Source: Telluria aromaticivorans (GTDB lineage: Bacteria; Pseudomonadota; Gammaproteobacteria; Burkholderiales; Burkholderiaceae_D). From it: a stretch of 64,000 nucleotides of DNA. Each line of letters opens with the position of its first letter. The stretch's first letter is position 1. The DNA lies in contig NZ_JABAIV010000006.1 of assembly GCF_013003915.1 (NCBI RefSeq), positions 1 to 64,000 on the forward strand. The letters run 5' to 3'. Below are positions 27,004-36,181 of this stretch, one piece after another. Under the pieces are notes generated by a model. It was not told the DNA's origin, made no database searches, and worked only from the letters and a program-made list of their open reading frames with translations. The position numbers and the translations under genes were made by a program.

Positions 27004-29802
27004 ATGGAATTAGCCAAGTCTTTCGAGCCCGCCGACATTGAACAACATTGGCGTACCGAGTGGGAAAAGCGCGGTTACTTCACCGCCACCATGGAAGACG
27101 GCAAGCCGTCGTTCAGCATCCAGCTGCCGCCGCCGAACGTGACCGGCACGCTGCACATGGGCCACGCCTTCAACCAGACCGTCATGGACGGCCTGACCCG
27201 CTACTACCGGATGCGCGGCCATAACACCGCCTGGATCCCGGGCACCGACCACGCCGGCATCGCCACCCAGATCGTGGTGGAGCGCCAGCTCGACGCGCAG
27301 AAAATTTCGCGCCACGACCTGGGCCGCGACGCCTTCGTCGAGAAGGTCTGGGAGTGGAAGGAAAAGTCGGGCAATACCATCACCGGCCAGATGCGCCGCA
27401 TGGGCACCTCGCCGGACTGGCAGCGCGAATACTTCACGATGGACGAGACCCGCTCCAAGACGGTGTCGGAAGTCTTCGTGCGCCTTTACGAACAAGGCCT
27501 GATCTACCGCGGCAAGCGCCTGGTCAACTGGGACCCGGTGCTGGGCACCGCCGTCTCGGACCTGGAAGTCGATTCGCAGGAAGAAGACGGCTCGATGTGG
27601 TACATCCAGTACCCGTTGGCCGATGGCTCTGGCCACCTGACGGTGGCCACCACCCGTCCTGAGACCATGCTGGGCGACGTCGCCGTGGCGGTGGACCCGA
27701 CCGACGAACGTTACACAAGCCTAGTGGGCAAGATGCTGGTGCTGCCATTGACCGGCCGCCAGATCCCGGTGATCGCCGACAGCTATGTGGACAAGGAATT
27801 CGGCACCGGCTGCGTGAAGATCACGCCGGGCCACGACTTCAACGACTATGCGGTCGGCCAGCGCGCCGGCCTTGCGCCGATCACGATCATGACGCTCGAC
27901 GCCAGGATCAACGAGAACGCCCCCGCCCAATACCAGGGCATGGACCGCTTCGCCGCGCGCAAGCAGATCGTCGCCGACCTGGAAGCACAAGGCCTGCTGG
28001 AACAGGTCAAGCCGCACAAGCTGATGGTGCCGCGCGGCGACCGCACCGGCGTCGTCATCGAACCGATGCTGACCGACCAGTGGTTCGTCGCCATGAGCAA
28101 GCCGGCGCCGGAAGGCACTTTCAATCCGGGCAAGTCGATCACCGAAGTGGCGATGGAAAAAGTCGCCAGCGGCGAGATCAAGTTCGTTCCCGAGAACTGG
28201 ACCACCACCTATAACCAGTGGCTGGGCAACATCCAGGACTGGTGCATCTCGCGCCAGTTGTGGTGGGGCCACCGCATCCCGGCCTGGTATGCGGAGGACG
28301 GCCAGATCGTGGTCGCCCGCAGCGAAGAAGAAGCGCAAGCCAAGGCCAAGGCCGCCGGCATCGCGGGCCTGCTCCGCCGTGACGACGACGTCCTGGACAC
28401 CTGGTTCTCGTCGGCGCTGGTGCCCTTCTCGACCATGGGCTGGCCGGAACAGACCAGGGACATGTCGATGTTCCTGCCGTCGTCGGTGCTGGTGACCGGC
28501 TTCGACATCATCTTCTTCTGGGTCGCCCGGATGGTGATGATGACGACCCACTTCACCGGCAAGGTGCCGTTCGAGACCGTGTACGTGCACGGCCTGGTGC
28601 GCGACTCGCAGGGCCAGAAGATGTCGAAGTCGAAGGGCAACACGCTCGACCCGATCGACCTGATCGACGGCATCGACCTGGATTCGCTGGTGGCCAAGCG
28701 TACGTCCGGCCTGATGGACCCGCGCGCTCTTGATAAGATCGCGAAAGCCACCCGCCGGGAATTCCCGGACGGGATCCCGGCCTTCGGCACCGATGCCGTG
28801 CGCTTCACCATGGCGAGCTACGCTTCGCTGGGCCGCAACATCAACTTCGACCTGGGCCGCTGCGAAGGCTACCGCAACTTCTGCAACAAGATGTGGAATG
28901 CGACGCGCTTCGTGATGATGAACACCGAAGGCAAGGACTGCGGCGCCCCGAATCCGGAAGACCTGTCGCAGGCCGACCGCTGGATCATCTCGCTGATGAA
29001 CCGCGCCGAACTCGAAGTAGCCAAGGGGTTCGCCGACTACCGCTTCGACAACATCGCCAGCACCATCTACAAGTTCGTCTGGGACGAGTACTGCGACTGG
29101 TACCTCGAAGTGGCCAAAGTCTCGGTCCAGCAGGGCACCGAAGCGCAGCAGCGCGCCACCCGCCACACCCTGCTGCGCGTGCTGGAAGTGATCCTGCGCC
29201 TGGCGCACCCGATCATCCCCTTCGTGACCGAAGCGCTGTGGCAGGCCATCGCGCCGCTGGCCGGCAAAACCGGCGACAGCATCATGATGCAGCCCTACCC
29301 GATCGCCGACGAGTCCCTGATCAGCGAAAGCGCCGAAGCCTGGATGGCCCAGCTCAAGGACCTCACCAATGCCACCCGCAACCTGCGCGGCGAGATGAAG
29401 CTGTCGCCGTCGGTGCGCGTGCCGCTGATCGTCGAACCGGGCGTTGATGCCGAGCGCGCCAACCTGGCCGGCTTCGCGCCGTATGTCCAGTCGCTGTGCA
29501 AGCTGCTTGAAGTGCAGATCGTCGACGCGCTGCCGGAGTCGCCGGCCGCGGTGTCGATCGTCGGCACCACCAAGCTGATGCTGAAGGTCGAGATCGACGT
29601 CGCCGCCGAACGCGAGCGCCTGTCGAAGGAGATCACGCGCATCACAGGCGAGATCGCCAAGGCCAACGGCAAGCTGTCGAGCGAAAGCTTCGTTGCGCGC
29701 GCACCGGCGGCAGTGGTGGCCCAGGAGAAGGAACGCGTGGCGAACTTCTCGGCGACGCTGGAGAAGATGCAGGAGCAGTTGGTGAAGCTGGCTGCGGCGT
29801 AA
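27004..29802 (+). CDS. valS: Valyl-tRNA synthetase
   Basis: Class I aminoacyl-tRNA synthetase charging tRNA-Val, 932 residues. The signature HIGH appears as HMGH in [13 protein letters not shown] near residue 48 and KMSKS in [10 protein letters not shown] near residue 540. The editing domain lies between them ([14 protein letters not shown]). The C-terminus is the ValS coiled coil that contacts tRNA ([20 protein letters not shown] ... [19 protein letters not shown]). [13 protein letters not shown] is chosen as start because it matches the family; upstream in-frame codons are unrelated. Ends with a strong terminator. Confidence 0.98.
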   Translation: MELAKSFEPADIEQHWRTEWEKRGYFTATMEDGKPSFSIQLPPPNVTGTLHMGHAFNQTVMDGLTRYYRMRGHNTAWIPGTDHAGIATQIVVERQLDAQKISRHDLGRDAFVEKVWEWKEKSGNTITGQMRRMGTSPDWQREYFTMDETRSKTVSEVFVRLYEQGLIYRGKRLVNWDPVLGTAVSDLEVDSQEEDGSMWYIQYPLADGSGHLTVATTRPETMLGDVAVAVDPTDERYTSLVGKMLVLPLTGRQIPVIADSYVDKEFGTGCVKITPGHDFNDYAVGQRAGLAPITIMTLDARINENAPAQYQGMDRFAARKQIVADLEAQGLLEQVKPHKLMVPRGDRTGVVIEPMLTDQWFVAMSKPAPEGTFNPGKSITEVAMEKVASGEIKFVPENWTTTYNQWLGNIQDWCISRQLWWGHRIPAWYAEDGQIVVARSEEEAQAKAKAAGIAGLLRRDDDVLDTWFSSALVPFSTMGWPEQTRDMSMFLPSSVLVTGFDIIFFWVARMVMMTTHFTGKVPFETVYVHGLVRDSQGQKMSKSKGNTLDPIDLIDGIDLDSLVAKRTSGLMDPRALDKIAKATRREFPDGIPAFGTDAVRFTMASYASLGRNINFDLGRCEGYRNFCNKMWNATRFVMMNTEGKDCGAPNPEDLSQADRWIISLMNRAELEVAKGFADYRFDNIASTIYKFVWDEYCDWYLEVAKVSVQQGTEAQQRATRHTLLRVLEVILRLAHPIIPFVTEALWQAIAPLAGKTGDSIMMQPYPIADESLISESAEAWMAQLKDLTNATRNLRGEMKLSPSVRVPLIVEPGVDAERANLAGFAPYVQSLCKLLEVQIVDALPESPAAVSIVGTTKLMLKVEIDVAAERERLSKEITRITGEIAKANGKLSSESFVARAPAAVVAQEKERVANFSATLEKMQEQLVKLAAA

Positions 29803-29821
29803 GCTGTCAACGATCCATGAG

Positions 29822-29848
29822 AACGCGGCCCGTGTGGCCGCGTTTTTT
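29822..29848 (+). terminator. Rho-independent terminator of valS
   Basis: AACGCGGCC pairs with GGCCGCGTT across a 5-nt loop and is followed by a T-run. The palindromic element copy f begins 11 bp downstream. Confidence 0.93.
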
Positions 29849-29858
29849 ATTGGGTTTC

Positions 29859-29968
29859 GTAGGGTGGGCGGGTCTCCCGCCCGCGCGGTGATAGTTAGCA
29901 CGAGCTAGCCACAGTGCGTCCGTGCTACCGCTGCTTGAACGCGCGGGCGGCGAAGCCGCCCACCCTAC
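29859..29968. repeat. Dispersed two-hairpin palindromic element, copy f (mosaic)
   Basis: 110 bp with class I ends on both sides. The left core border is not GCGTTCAA but GCGCGGTGATAGTT, which is the reverse complement of the class II centre (AACTATCACCGCG). The right border is the class I TTGAACGCG. It therefore looks like a recombinant between the two classes. Confidence 0.85.
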
Positions 29969-30070
29969 GGTTCACGGCAGATTGGAATGGTTCTTCAGTT
30001 TCACGATCACCCCACCGTCAACACAGTTTGCTACACTGGCCCCGCCTGACAACAACAATGGAGACTCACA

Positions 30071-30517
30071 ATGCGTAAACTGATTGGGGCAAGCCTGATT
30101 GCCATGATGGTCGCAATTCCTGCAGCAATGGCGCAAAACGCCACGCCGGCGGGCACCTGGAAGACGATCGACGACGAAACCGGCAAGCCGAAGTCGCTGG
30201 TGCGCATCACCGACGAAGGCGGCGTCCTGACCGGCAAGATCGAAAAGCTGTTCCGCCCTGCGGACCAGGACCAGAACCCGAAATGCACCGCCTGCGAAGG
30301 CGCGCGCAAGGACCAGCCGCTGATCGGCATGACCATCCTGTCGGGCCTGAAGAAAGACGGCAACGAGTACACCGGCGGCGAGATCATGGACCCGGCCAAG
30401 GGCAAGACCTACAAGAGCAAGGCCCAGCTGAAGGACAATGGCAGCAAGCTCGAAGTGCGCGGCTACATCGGCGCGCCGATGTTCGGCCGTTCGCAGACCT
30501 GGGTCCGCGAGCAGTAA
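30071..30517 (+). CDS. DUF2147 domain-containing exported protein
   Basis: A 148-residue secreted protein of the DUF2147 family. The signal peptide is RKLIGASLIAMMVAIPAAMAQ. The mature part has the family features PAGTWKTIDDETGKPKSLVR, the cysteine pair in CTACEGARKDQPLIGM, the central GGEIMDPAKGKTYKSK, and the end RGYIGAPMFGRSQTWVR. GGAG precedes the ATG. The biochemical role is unknown; DUF2147 proteins are calycin-like beta-rich exported proteins. It is followed 27 bp later by the VOC gene. Confidence 0.9.
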   Translation: MRKLIGASLIAMMVAIPAAMAQNATPAGTWKTIDDETGKPKSLVRITDEGGVLTGKIEKLFRPADQDQNPKCTACEGARKDQPLIGMTILSGLKKDGNEYTGGEIMDPAKGKTYKSKAQLKDNGSKLEVRGYIGAPMFGRSQTWVREQ

Positions 30518-30544
30518 GCTTCACGCCGGGGACGGAGGCACAGC

Positions 30545-30910
30545 ATGATTCGTGATCACCTGTACGTGCTGGCCGTCCCCGACCTCGAACGCTCCGCAAG
30601 CTTCTACCGCGACACCCTGGGGTTCTCCATCCACAAAATGGGCGACCCTGGCTGGCGCATGTTCGTGCGCGACGGCTGCCGCATCATGGCCGGCGAGTGC
30701 CCCGACGCCATGCCGGTGGCCGACACCGGCTTGCATTCCTATTTCGCCTACCTCGACGTCGACGACGCCGACAGCTGGCATGCGCGCGCCTTGGCTGCCG
30801 GCGCCGAGATCGTCAAGCCGCTCGCCGACGAGCCCTGGGGCATGCGCGAATTCGGCCTGCGCACGGTGGACGGCCACCGCATCATGATCGGCCACGAGCT
30901 GCCTTCCTAG
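30545..30910 (+). CDS. VOC (glyoxalase/bleomycin-resistance) superfamily protein
   Basis: A 121-residue vicinal-oxygen-chelate protein. The paired beta-alpha-beta modules are visible: YVLAVPDLERSASFYRDTLGF in the first half and YFAYLDVDDADSWHARALAAGAEIV in the second, ending WGMREFGLRTVDGHRIMIG. A His near the N-terminus and Glu in MREFG are plausible metal ligands. ACGGAGG precedes the ATG. The substrate cannot be assigned; no resistance role is implied by context. It lies 19 bp before the SMR transporter gene. Confidence 0.85.
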   Translation: MIRDHLYVLAVPDLERSASFYRDTLGFSIHKMGDPGWRMFVRDGCRIMAGECPDAMPVADTGLHSYFAYLDVDDADSWHARALAAGAEIVKPLADEPWGMREFGLRTVDGHRIMIGHELPS

Positions 30911-30929
30911 CGCGCGGTATCATCCGGGG

Positions 30930-31271
30930 ATGACCCAGACCCACGCCTATCTCTACCTCGCATTTGCCATCGTTGCCGAAGTCATCGGCACCACGGCGCT
31001 CAAGGCTTCCGACAGCTTTACCCGCCCGCTGCCCAGCCTCGTCACGGTCGGCTGCTATGCCCTGTCCTTCTACCTGCTGACCTTCAGCCTCCGCGTGCTG
31101 CCCACCGGGATCGCCTATGCGATCTGGTCGGCGGTCGGCATCATCCTGATTTCCCTGATCAGCTGGATCGTCTATGGCCAGCGCCTCGACCTGCCGGCGA
31201 TCGCCGGACTGGCCCTGATCATCGCGGGCGTGGCGGTCATCAACCTGTTCTCGAAGAGCACCGGCCACTAA
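30930..31271 (+). CDS. Small multidrug resistance (SMR/EmrE-type) transporter
   Basis: A 113-residue protein with four transmembrane helices, acting as a dimeric proton-coupled exporter of cationic compounds. The essential membrane-embedded glutamate is in AIVAEVIGTTALKAS, helix 1. Helix 3 carries PTGIAYAIWSAVGI with the conserved Trp, and the end is GVAVINLFSKSTGH. All EmrE/QacE signature positions are present, and length is typical. It probably shares a transcript with DUF2147 and VOC (gaps of 27 and 19 bp). Confidence 0.93.
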   Translation: MTQTHAYLYLAFAIVAEVIGTTALKASDSFTRPLPSLVTVGCYALSFYLLTFSLRVLPTGIAYAIWSAVGIILISLISWIVYGQRLDLPAIAGLALIIAGVAVINLFSKSTGH

Positions 31272-31420
31272 GCAGCCGCTAGCGGCAGGCTGCGCAGCCG
31301 CGCGCCACGAATATTGATTTTTCGCTAAGCTCTCGTTTATTGCTGAGTTTTCCGCATGAACAAACCGAGACGAGGAATCAAGAATATGCCGCAATCGATG
31401 CTGTCCCACGGAGGACATCG

Positions 31421-31846
31421 ATGATCTTCCTGCGACTTGCCTGCCTGGTGGCTGGCATAGCAGTACTGGTCGCGCCGCCGGCCATGCTGTTCCCGAACGG
31501 TGCCGTGGCGCCCAACCTGGCCGGGGCGCTGGCCATGCCGCTGATGCTGTTGCTGGCCGCTTCCGCCTTCTTCTTCATCACCTTCGCGGGTCACCGGATC
31601 AAGCGTTCGCCTTCGCTGCGCCGCCTGTGCGTGATGCTGCTGGCCGCGCCTTTCCTGACCGGGGTCGTCACGCTCTGGCTGGGCATGGATCCGAATACCC
31701 TGTGGATGAGCGGCCTGCTGCTCAGCTTTACGCTGGTCACCGGGCTGGCGCTGGTCTATCCGATGCTGCAGGGCCCGAGCGCCGGCCGCATGCGCGCCCG
31801 CGACGGGCGGCGCAGCCGCCGCGAGCCGGTACTGTACCAGGCCTGA
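31421..31846 (+). CDS. Small membrane protein, first of a paralogous pair
   Basis: A 141-residue protein with four hydrophobic segments: FLRLACLVAGIAVLVAPPAM, MPLMLLLAASAFFFITFAG, LLAAPFLTGVVTLWLG and LLSFTLVTGLALVYPML. A positively charged loop GHRIKRSPSLRR follows the second segment. The C-terminus is Arg-rich. The chosen ATG has CGGAGGA upstream; upstream in-frame codons lack a ribosome site. No domain is recognised. It aligns along its length with the next gene. Confidence 0.7.
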   Translation: MIFLRLACLVAGIAVLVAPPAMLFPNGAVAPNLAGALAMPLMLLLAASAFFFITFAGHRIKRSPSLRRLCVMLLAAPFLTGVVTLWLGMDPNTLWMSGLLLSFTLVTGLALVYPMLQGPSAGRMRARDGRRSRREPVLYQA

Positions 31847-31938
31847 TCCGCGCCTTCCGTCCACGCACCGCCCCGTCGGGCGGCGCGATTGTGCTATCGT
31901 CAAGCTTCCCGGATCTGCATCCCCTACCTGGCACCTTG

Positions 31939-32418
31939 ATGAGCATACCGATGAGCGTTCCCAAGCCGGCGCGCCCCGTGGTGCGGGGCCGCGCGCTGCG
32001 CTATCTCCGGCTGCTCAGCCTGTTCGCGGGCGTGCTCGCGCTCATCCATCCCCCGCTGCTGCTGCGCTCCATCGCGCACGCCATCCCCGACATGGCCGAA
32101 CCCTTCGTGATGCTGGCGGGGATGCTGCTGGCGGCCGGCGGCTATTTCGTGATCGGGCTGGCGGGCAACCGCATGCGCCGTTCGCCGCCGCTGCGCGCCC
32201 TGGCCTCGCTCCTGATGATGATGCCCTTCGCCGCCAGCGCCATCGTGGTCTGGCACGGCGGCAGCCCCACCCTGCTGCGGGTCTGCGGCTTCCTGATGGT
32301 GCTGACGCTGGTGCTGTACATGACCTTCATCTACCCGCTGATGTACACGCCCAAAATCAAGGCCACGCCGCCCTCACTTGATTCCTACAGCCAGCCGGCG
32401 TCGCGCGCCATCCGGTAG
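31939..32418 (+). CDS. Small membrane protein, second of a paralogous pair
   Basis: A 159-residue protein with four hydrophobic segments in the same layout as the preceding gene. Shared features include RLLSLFAGVLAL/RLACLVAGIAVL, the loop GNRMRRSPPLRA against GHRIKRSPSLRR, a WxG motif before the last segment, and a YPLM/YPML end. A second in-frame ATG lies four codons in. Its last 34 bp overlap the convergent response-regulator gene. Function unknown; a tandem duplication is the simplest explanation of the pair. Confidence 0.7.
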   Translation: MSIPMSVPKPARPVVRGRALRYLRLLSLFAGVLALIHPPLLLRSIAHAIPDMAEPFVMLAGMLLAAGGYFVIGLAGNRMRRSPPLRALASLLMMMPFAASAIVVWHGGSPTLLRVCGFLMVLTLVLYMTFIYPLMYTPKIKATPPSLDSYSQPASRAIR

Positions 32419-32990
32419 GCCTCAACCCGGTTCGCCGCACCTAGCTTGCTGATCGCCTCGGACAGGTAGTTGCGCACGGTTCCTTCGGACAGGTGCACCT
32501 GGCGCGCGATGTCGGAGCTGGCTCGCCCTTCCCCGGCCAGGCGCAGCACCTGGCGTTCGCGCTCGGTGAGCGGGTCGCCGCCCCCGCTCCAGCTTTCCAG
32601 CGCCAGTTCGGGCGCGATCGCCCGCCCCCCCTCGTGGACCGCGCGGATCGCCGCAGCCAGCGCATCGACCGGAGCGTCCTTGAGCAGGTAGCCGCGCACG
32701 CCCGCCTCCAGCGCGCGCCGCAGGTAGCCGCTGCGCCCAAAAGTAGTCACCACGATCACCTTCGCCGCCAGGCGCCGTTCCTTGACCTGGGTCGCCAGCT
32801 CCAGGCCGGTCATGAGGGGCATCTCGATGTCGGTCAGGACGATGTCAGGCGCGAACTGCTCGCACAGCGCCAGTGCTTCCTTGCCGTTGGTGGCGGCGCC
32901 GACGACATCGAAGTCCGGCTCGAGCCGCAGCAGCGCGGCCATCGCGCCGAGGACGAGGTTCTGGTCTTCGGCCAGGAGGATGCGGATCAT
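32385..32990 (-). CDS. NarL/FixJ-type response regulator (DesR-like)
   Basis: A 201-residue response regulator. The N-terminal receiver starts MIRILLAEDQNLVLGAM, with the phosphoacceptor Asp in VLTDIEMP and the conserved Lys in YLLKDAPV. The C-terminal LuxR-type helix-turn-helix reads LTERERQVLRLAGEGRASSDIARQ followed by VHLSEGTVRNYLSEAISKL. Its start overlaps the histidine-kinase stop (ATGA), so the pair is translationally coupled. The DesKR-like architecture suggests control of membrane or envelope genes, but the regulon is not evident. Confidence 0.92.
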   Translation of the reverse strand: MIRILLAEDQNLVLGAMAALLRLEPDFDVVGAATNGKEALALCEQFAPDIVLTDIEMPLMTGLELATQVKERRLAAKVIVVTTFGRSGYLRRALEAGVRGYLLKDAPVDALAAAIRAVHEGGRAIAPELALESWSGGGDPLTERERQVLRLAGEGRASSDIARQVHLSEGTVRNYLSEAISKLGAANRVEAYRMARDAGWL

Positions 32991-34111
32991 ACGGTAGCTC
33001 CTGCAGGAATACGCAGTTCGAGTTCGAGGCCTGCGCATACGCGCAGCGCCAGTTTGCCGCCGACCGAGGCCACGCGCTCGCGCATGCCGGATAAGCCGTT
33101 GCCATGCCGGATATCGGCCTCGCTGCGCGCCTGCCCGTCGTCGGCGATGCGCAGCACCGCCACGCCATGCTCCAGCGCGAGCGACACGCTGCAGCGCTTC
33201 GCGCCCGCATGCCGCACGACGTTGGTGACCGCCTCGCGCAATGCCAGCGCCACCACGTTCTCGGCGGCCGGCCCCAGCGCGAAGCGCTCCACCTTTTCTT
33301 CCAGCTGCACGTCCGCCGCGGCCAGGCTGGCGCGGGCGCTCGCCAGCGCATGGGCCAGGCCGCTCTCGCGGTAGCCGCTGACGGCGGCGCGCACTTCGGC
33401 CAGGGCCTGGCGCGCGCTGGTTTCGATGTCGCCGATTTCGCGCGCGCAGCTGTCAAGGTCGCGGTGCACGAGCTTGCGCGCCAGTTCGGCCTTCAGCGCG
33501 ATCAGCGACAGCGAATGCCCAAGCAGGTCGTGCAGGTCGCGCGAGATGCGTTCGCGCTCGGCGATGGTGGCCATGTGCTCGACCTCTTCCTGCTTGCGCA
33601 CCAGCTCCTGGCGCGAGCGGCGCAGGCGCGCATCCATCACTGCGCCCACGCCCACCGGCAGGCTGATGGTCAGGATCGGCATCAGGAACAGGAAGCGCAT
33701 CTGCGTGCTCGCGATGAGCAGCGAGGTGAGCAAGGCAAGCACGATCACGCCCGCAATCGCCAGCATGGCGCGCCGCAGGCGCAGGATGCCGGCAGCGGCC
33801 GCGCAGGCGAAGATGAAGAAGGTCGCAGCCCCCACGTTCCAGCGTACCCAGATGGCGCCGATCAGGCAGCTCGCCAGCATGCAGGCGACGACCTGCCAGC
33901 CGCGCGCCCAGAAGCTGAAGCAGTACAGCACGACGAACACCACCAGCGTCAGCACCAGCATCAGCGCTTCCAGCGGCGTCGGCATGACATAGAAGTACTT
34001 CCAGCCCATGTAGCCAAGGCTCAGCAGCCAGAAGTACGGCATCTTGCCATGCTCGGGCGGGATCCAGGGTCCCGCACCCAGTCGTCGGATTGCCCGCTTG
34101 AACATGTCCAT
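32987..34111 (-). CDS. Sensor histidine kinase, HisKA_3 (DesK/NarX-like)
   Basis: A 374-residue membrane kinase. Five to six hydrophobic helices (about residues 28-165) form the sensor, followed by a helical linker (RQELVRKQEEVEHMATIAE). The HisKA_3 domain has the phosphorylated His in ERERISRDLHDLLGHSLSL. The ATPase N-box is REAVTNVVRHAGA and the G-box is DDGQARSEADIRHGNGLSGM. The ATG at 34111 follows GGAAGAG; a further upstream start would run into the amidohydrolase stop. No periplasmic sensor domain is present, as in DesK thermosensor-type kinases. Coupled to the downstream regulator. Confidence 0.9.
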   Translation of the reverse strand: MDMFKRAIRRLGAGPWIPPEHGKMPYFWLLSLGYMGWKYFYVMPTPLEALMLVLTLVVFVVLYCFSFWARGWQVVACMLASCLIGAIWVRWNVGAATFFIFACAAAAGILRLRRAMLAIAGVIVLALLTSLLIASTQMRFLFLMPILTISLPVGVGAVMDARLRRSRQELVRKQEEVEHMATIAERERISRDLHDLLGHSLSLIALKAELARKLVHRDLDSCAREIGDIETSARQALAEVRAAVSGYRESGLAHALASARASLAAADVQLEEKVERFALGPAAENVVALALREAVTNVVRHAGAKRCSVSLALEHGVAVLRIADDGQARSEADIRHGNGLSGMRERVASVGGKLALRVCAGLELELRIPAGATV

Positions 34112-34133
34112 CGCTCTTCCATCCCGGTGTTTT

Positions 34134-35924
34134 TTATTGTGCCAGCAGGCGCACGTCGGCGAGCTCGAAACGGTACTCGCCCGGCTGTGGTCCGGCATTG
34201 AATCCTAACATGGTCACGCTGGCCAGATCGACGCCTTTCAGGTCACTCAGGGGCACCGTCACTTCGGTCCATTCGGGGCCGGCGGTGAAGCGGCTCGCGC
34301 CCGGCATTTGCACGCCCTGCGACATCGCGATCAGCTGGTACACCTTGCCGTCGCCGCGCACCTTGAAGCGCACCAGTTTGGCGGCGCTCAGGTTCACCGA
34401 TTGCATCGGCTTCGCACCCGGCATGAAGGCCACGCCGGCCCAGGCAAACGGCATGCCCGGCGCCACTGTCGCATTGACCGCGAGCGGCACCTGCCCATCC
34501 GGCAGCGCAGGCTGCGCGGCCAATGTGACGGTCGATTTGCCGCCGGCGAAGCTGTCGGTCGAGGGCATCCAGCCTGCGCCGAACGGGCTCCCCAGCTTGG
34601 CTTCGCTGAACTGGCTGATGCGGCCATCCGGCGGCAGCGCCTGCACGTTGCCGGCGCCGGTTGACGCCTTCGCTACCGTCTCGCGCTGGCGCTCGCGCAG
34701 GCCGTTGGCGCTCTCGCCATCCTTCCACACTTCGACAATCTGCCGGGTGGCGCGGATGTCCGCCGTGGGATTGCCGTCCACAAGCAGCAGGTCGGCCTTG
34801 TAGCCCTTGTCGATGCGGCCGCGCTGGCCCAGCTTGAAGGCTTTGGCCGGCGCACTGGTGGCGGCTGTCAGCGCCTGCGCCGGGCTCATGCCCGCCTCGA
34901 CCAGCGAAGCCAGCTCGCGGTGCATGCTGACGCCGTACTGGGTGCCGGCATTGCCTGCGTCGGTCCCGGCCAGCACCGGCACGCCGGCGCGCTGCATGGC
35001 GGCCGTCACCATCTTGGGCGCCACCAGCATGGCGGGCTGCTGCTGCGAGCCGTAACGCGCCTTGAGCGGCGCTTGAGCGTCCTTGTCGAGCAGGCCGGCC
35101 AGCTTGGCGTCGGCCAGCAGGTCGTCGCCCTTGTAGCCGGCCATGCTTTCCAGGACGGTGAAGGTCGGGATCACGAAGGCGCGGCGTTTCGCGGCCAGTT
35201 TGGCCAGTCCCTCCGCGTCGGCCGTGCTGCCCGTGTACAGGTGCACCAGGCCGTCGGCGCCCGCCTCCAGAACCGCGCGCGCATCCGCCTCGGTGCTGAT
35301 GTGGACCACGGCCAGCTTGCCGCGCCGGTGCGCCGCCGCGATTACGGCCTTCGTGGTGGCCAGGTCGAGCGATTTGAAGCCCATGCCCGCTTCCATGACG
35401 ATCTTGATGAAGTCCGAACCTTCGGCAATGCGCGCATCGACGAAGGCCTGTGCGTCTTCCGGTTTGGTGAGGGTCGGGATGGCGACGCCGAACTGGGTGC
35501 CGTGGCCGTTTGGCGCGGTGACCAGGGTACCGGCCGAAAACAGGTCGGCGTGGCGGTGGTTGTGCCCTTCGCGCATGGCCTTCTTCGCGGCAGCCATCAT
35601 CGCCACATCGGTGAACATGTCGACCTGGGTGGTCACGCCGAACAGCACCGGCAGCTCGAAATAGCGGAAGGCATGGGTGTGGGAATCGATCAGTCCGGGC
35701 AGCAGTGTGCGCCCCAGACCGCTCACGACCCGCGCGTCTTTCGGCACCGCCCCGCGGAAGTTGGCATCGACGATGACGCCCTTGTCGAACAGGACCGAGC
35801 GGCGCTCGTGCACGCGCTCGCCGTCGAAGACGCGCACGTCCTGGACCAGGGTCGGGGCGGCGGTGGCGGCGCTTGCCAGGCAAAGTGCGGCGGCGGCGGA
35901 CAGGGCTTTCAAGGTGGTGTTCAT
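34134..35924 (-). CDS. Exported amidohydrolase with C-terminal CIA30-like domain
   Basis: A 596-residue protein. The signal peptide ends CLASAATA. Residues up to about 420 form a metal-dependent amidohydrolase: [13 protein letters not shown] (first two His ligands), [12 protein letters not shown] and [10 protein letters not shown] (further His), and VLAGTDAGN (Asp). The remaining about 170 residues look like a beta-sandwich of the CIA30/carbohydrate-binding kind ([33 protein letters not shown]). The substrate is unknown; related enzymes act on peptide-like or cyclic amides. It lies 22 bp upstream of the sensor-kinase gene on the same strand, so all three may be cotranscribed. A truncated relative lies at 38462-38770. 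Confidence 0.88.
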   Translation of the reverse strand: MNTTLKALSAAAALCLASAATAAPTLVQDVRVFDGERVHERRSVLFDKGVIVDANFRGAVPKDARVVSGLGRTLLPGLIDSHTHAFRYFELPVLFGVTTQVDMFTDVAMMAAAKKAMREGHNHRHADLFSAGTLVTAPNGHGTQFGVAIPTLTKPEDAQAFVDARIAEGSDFIKIVMEAGMGFKSLDLATTKAVIAAAHRRGKLAVVHISTEADARAVLEAGADGLVHLYTGSTADAEGLAKLAAKRRAFVIPTFTVLESMAGYKGDDLLADAKLAGLLDKDAQAPLKARYGSQQQPAMLVAPKMVTAAMQRAGVPVLAGTDAGNAGTQYGVSMHRELASLVEAGMSPAQALTAATSAPAKAFKLGQRGRIDKGYKADLLLVDGNPTADIRATRQIVEVWKDGESANGLRERQRETVAKASTGAGNVQALPPDGRISQFSEAKLGSPFGAGWMPSTDSFAGGKSTVTLAAQPALPDGQVPLAVNATVAPGMPFAWAGVAFMPGAKPMQSVNLSAAKLVRFKVRGDGKVYQLIAMSQGVQMPGASRFTAGPEWTEVTVPLSDLKGVDLASVTMLGFNAGPQPGEYRFELADVRLLAQ

Positions 35925-36088
35925 ACATTCCTCGCATGGGTGGGTAGTGAAGCCAGTATGCGAACAATGCGATGGCGCCAGTAGAAGCAGGCGCCATCAG
36001 TTTGGTATGACATTTGTCACTAGCGACTTGATGCGTCCGGCAGGACCACCTGCTTGCCGGGAGAGCAAAGCAGGTGCACCGTGCCTTT

Positions 36089-36122
36089 CCGGACGTCCGC
36101 TTTCGCGCCAGCGGACTTCCGG
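36089..36122. repeat. Hairpin repeat upstream of the amidohydrolase
   Basis: CCGGACGTCCGCT and AGCGGACTTCCGG form a 13-bp stem with one mismatch around TTCGCGCC. A related hairpin (TCCGCTTTCGGGCCAAGCGGA, about 38794-38814) followed by a similar GCACAG...TGTCGCGCT stretch lies beyond the other side of the reductase/LysR pair. It lies after the reductase stop and might serve as its terminator, although no T-run follows. Confidence 0.6.
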
Positions 36123-36181
36123 CCTGGACGTAGCACAGTGTCGCGCTTATCTGGCGCGGGTCGAGCACCGCCCTGGTGTAC

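Noticed and set aside
27721..29901. Long minus-strand open frame opposite valS (over 700 codons)
   Set aside because: Antisense shadow of valS with low-complexity His/Asp/Val-rich translation; no ribosome site or domain.
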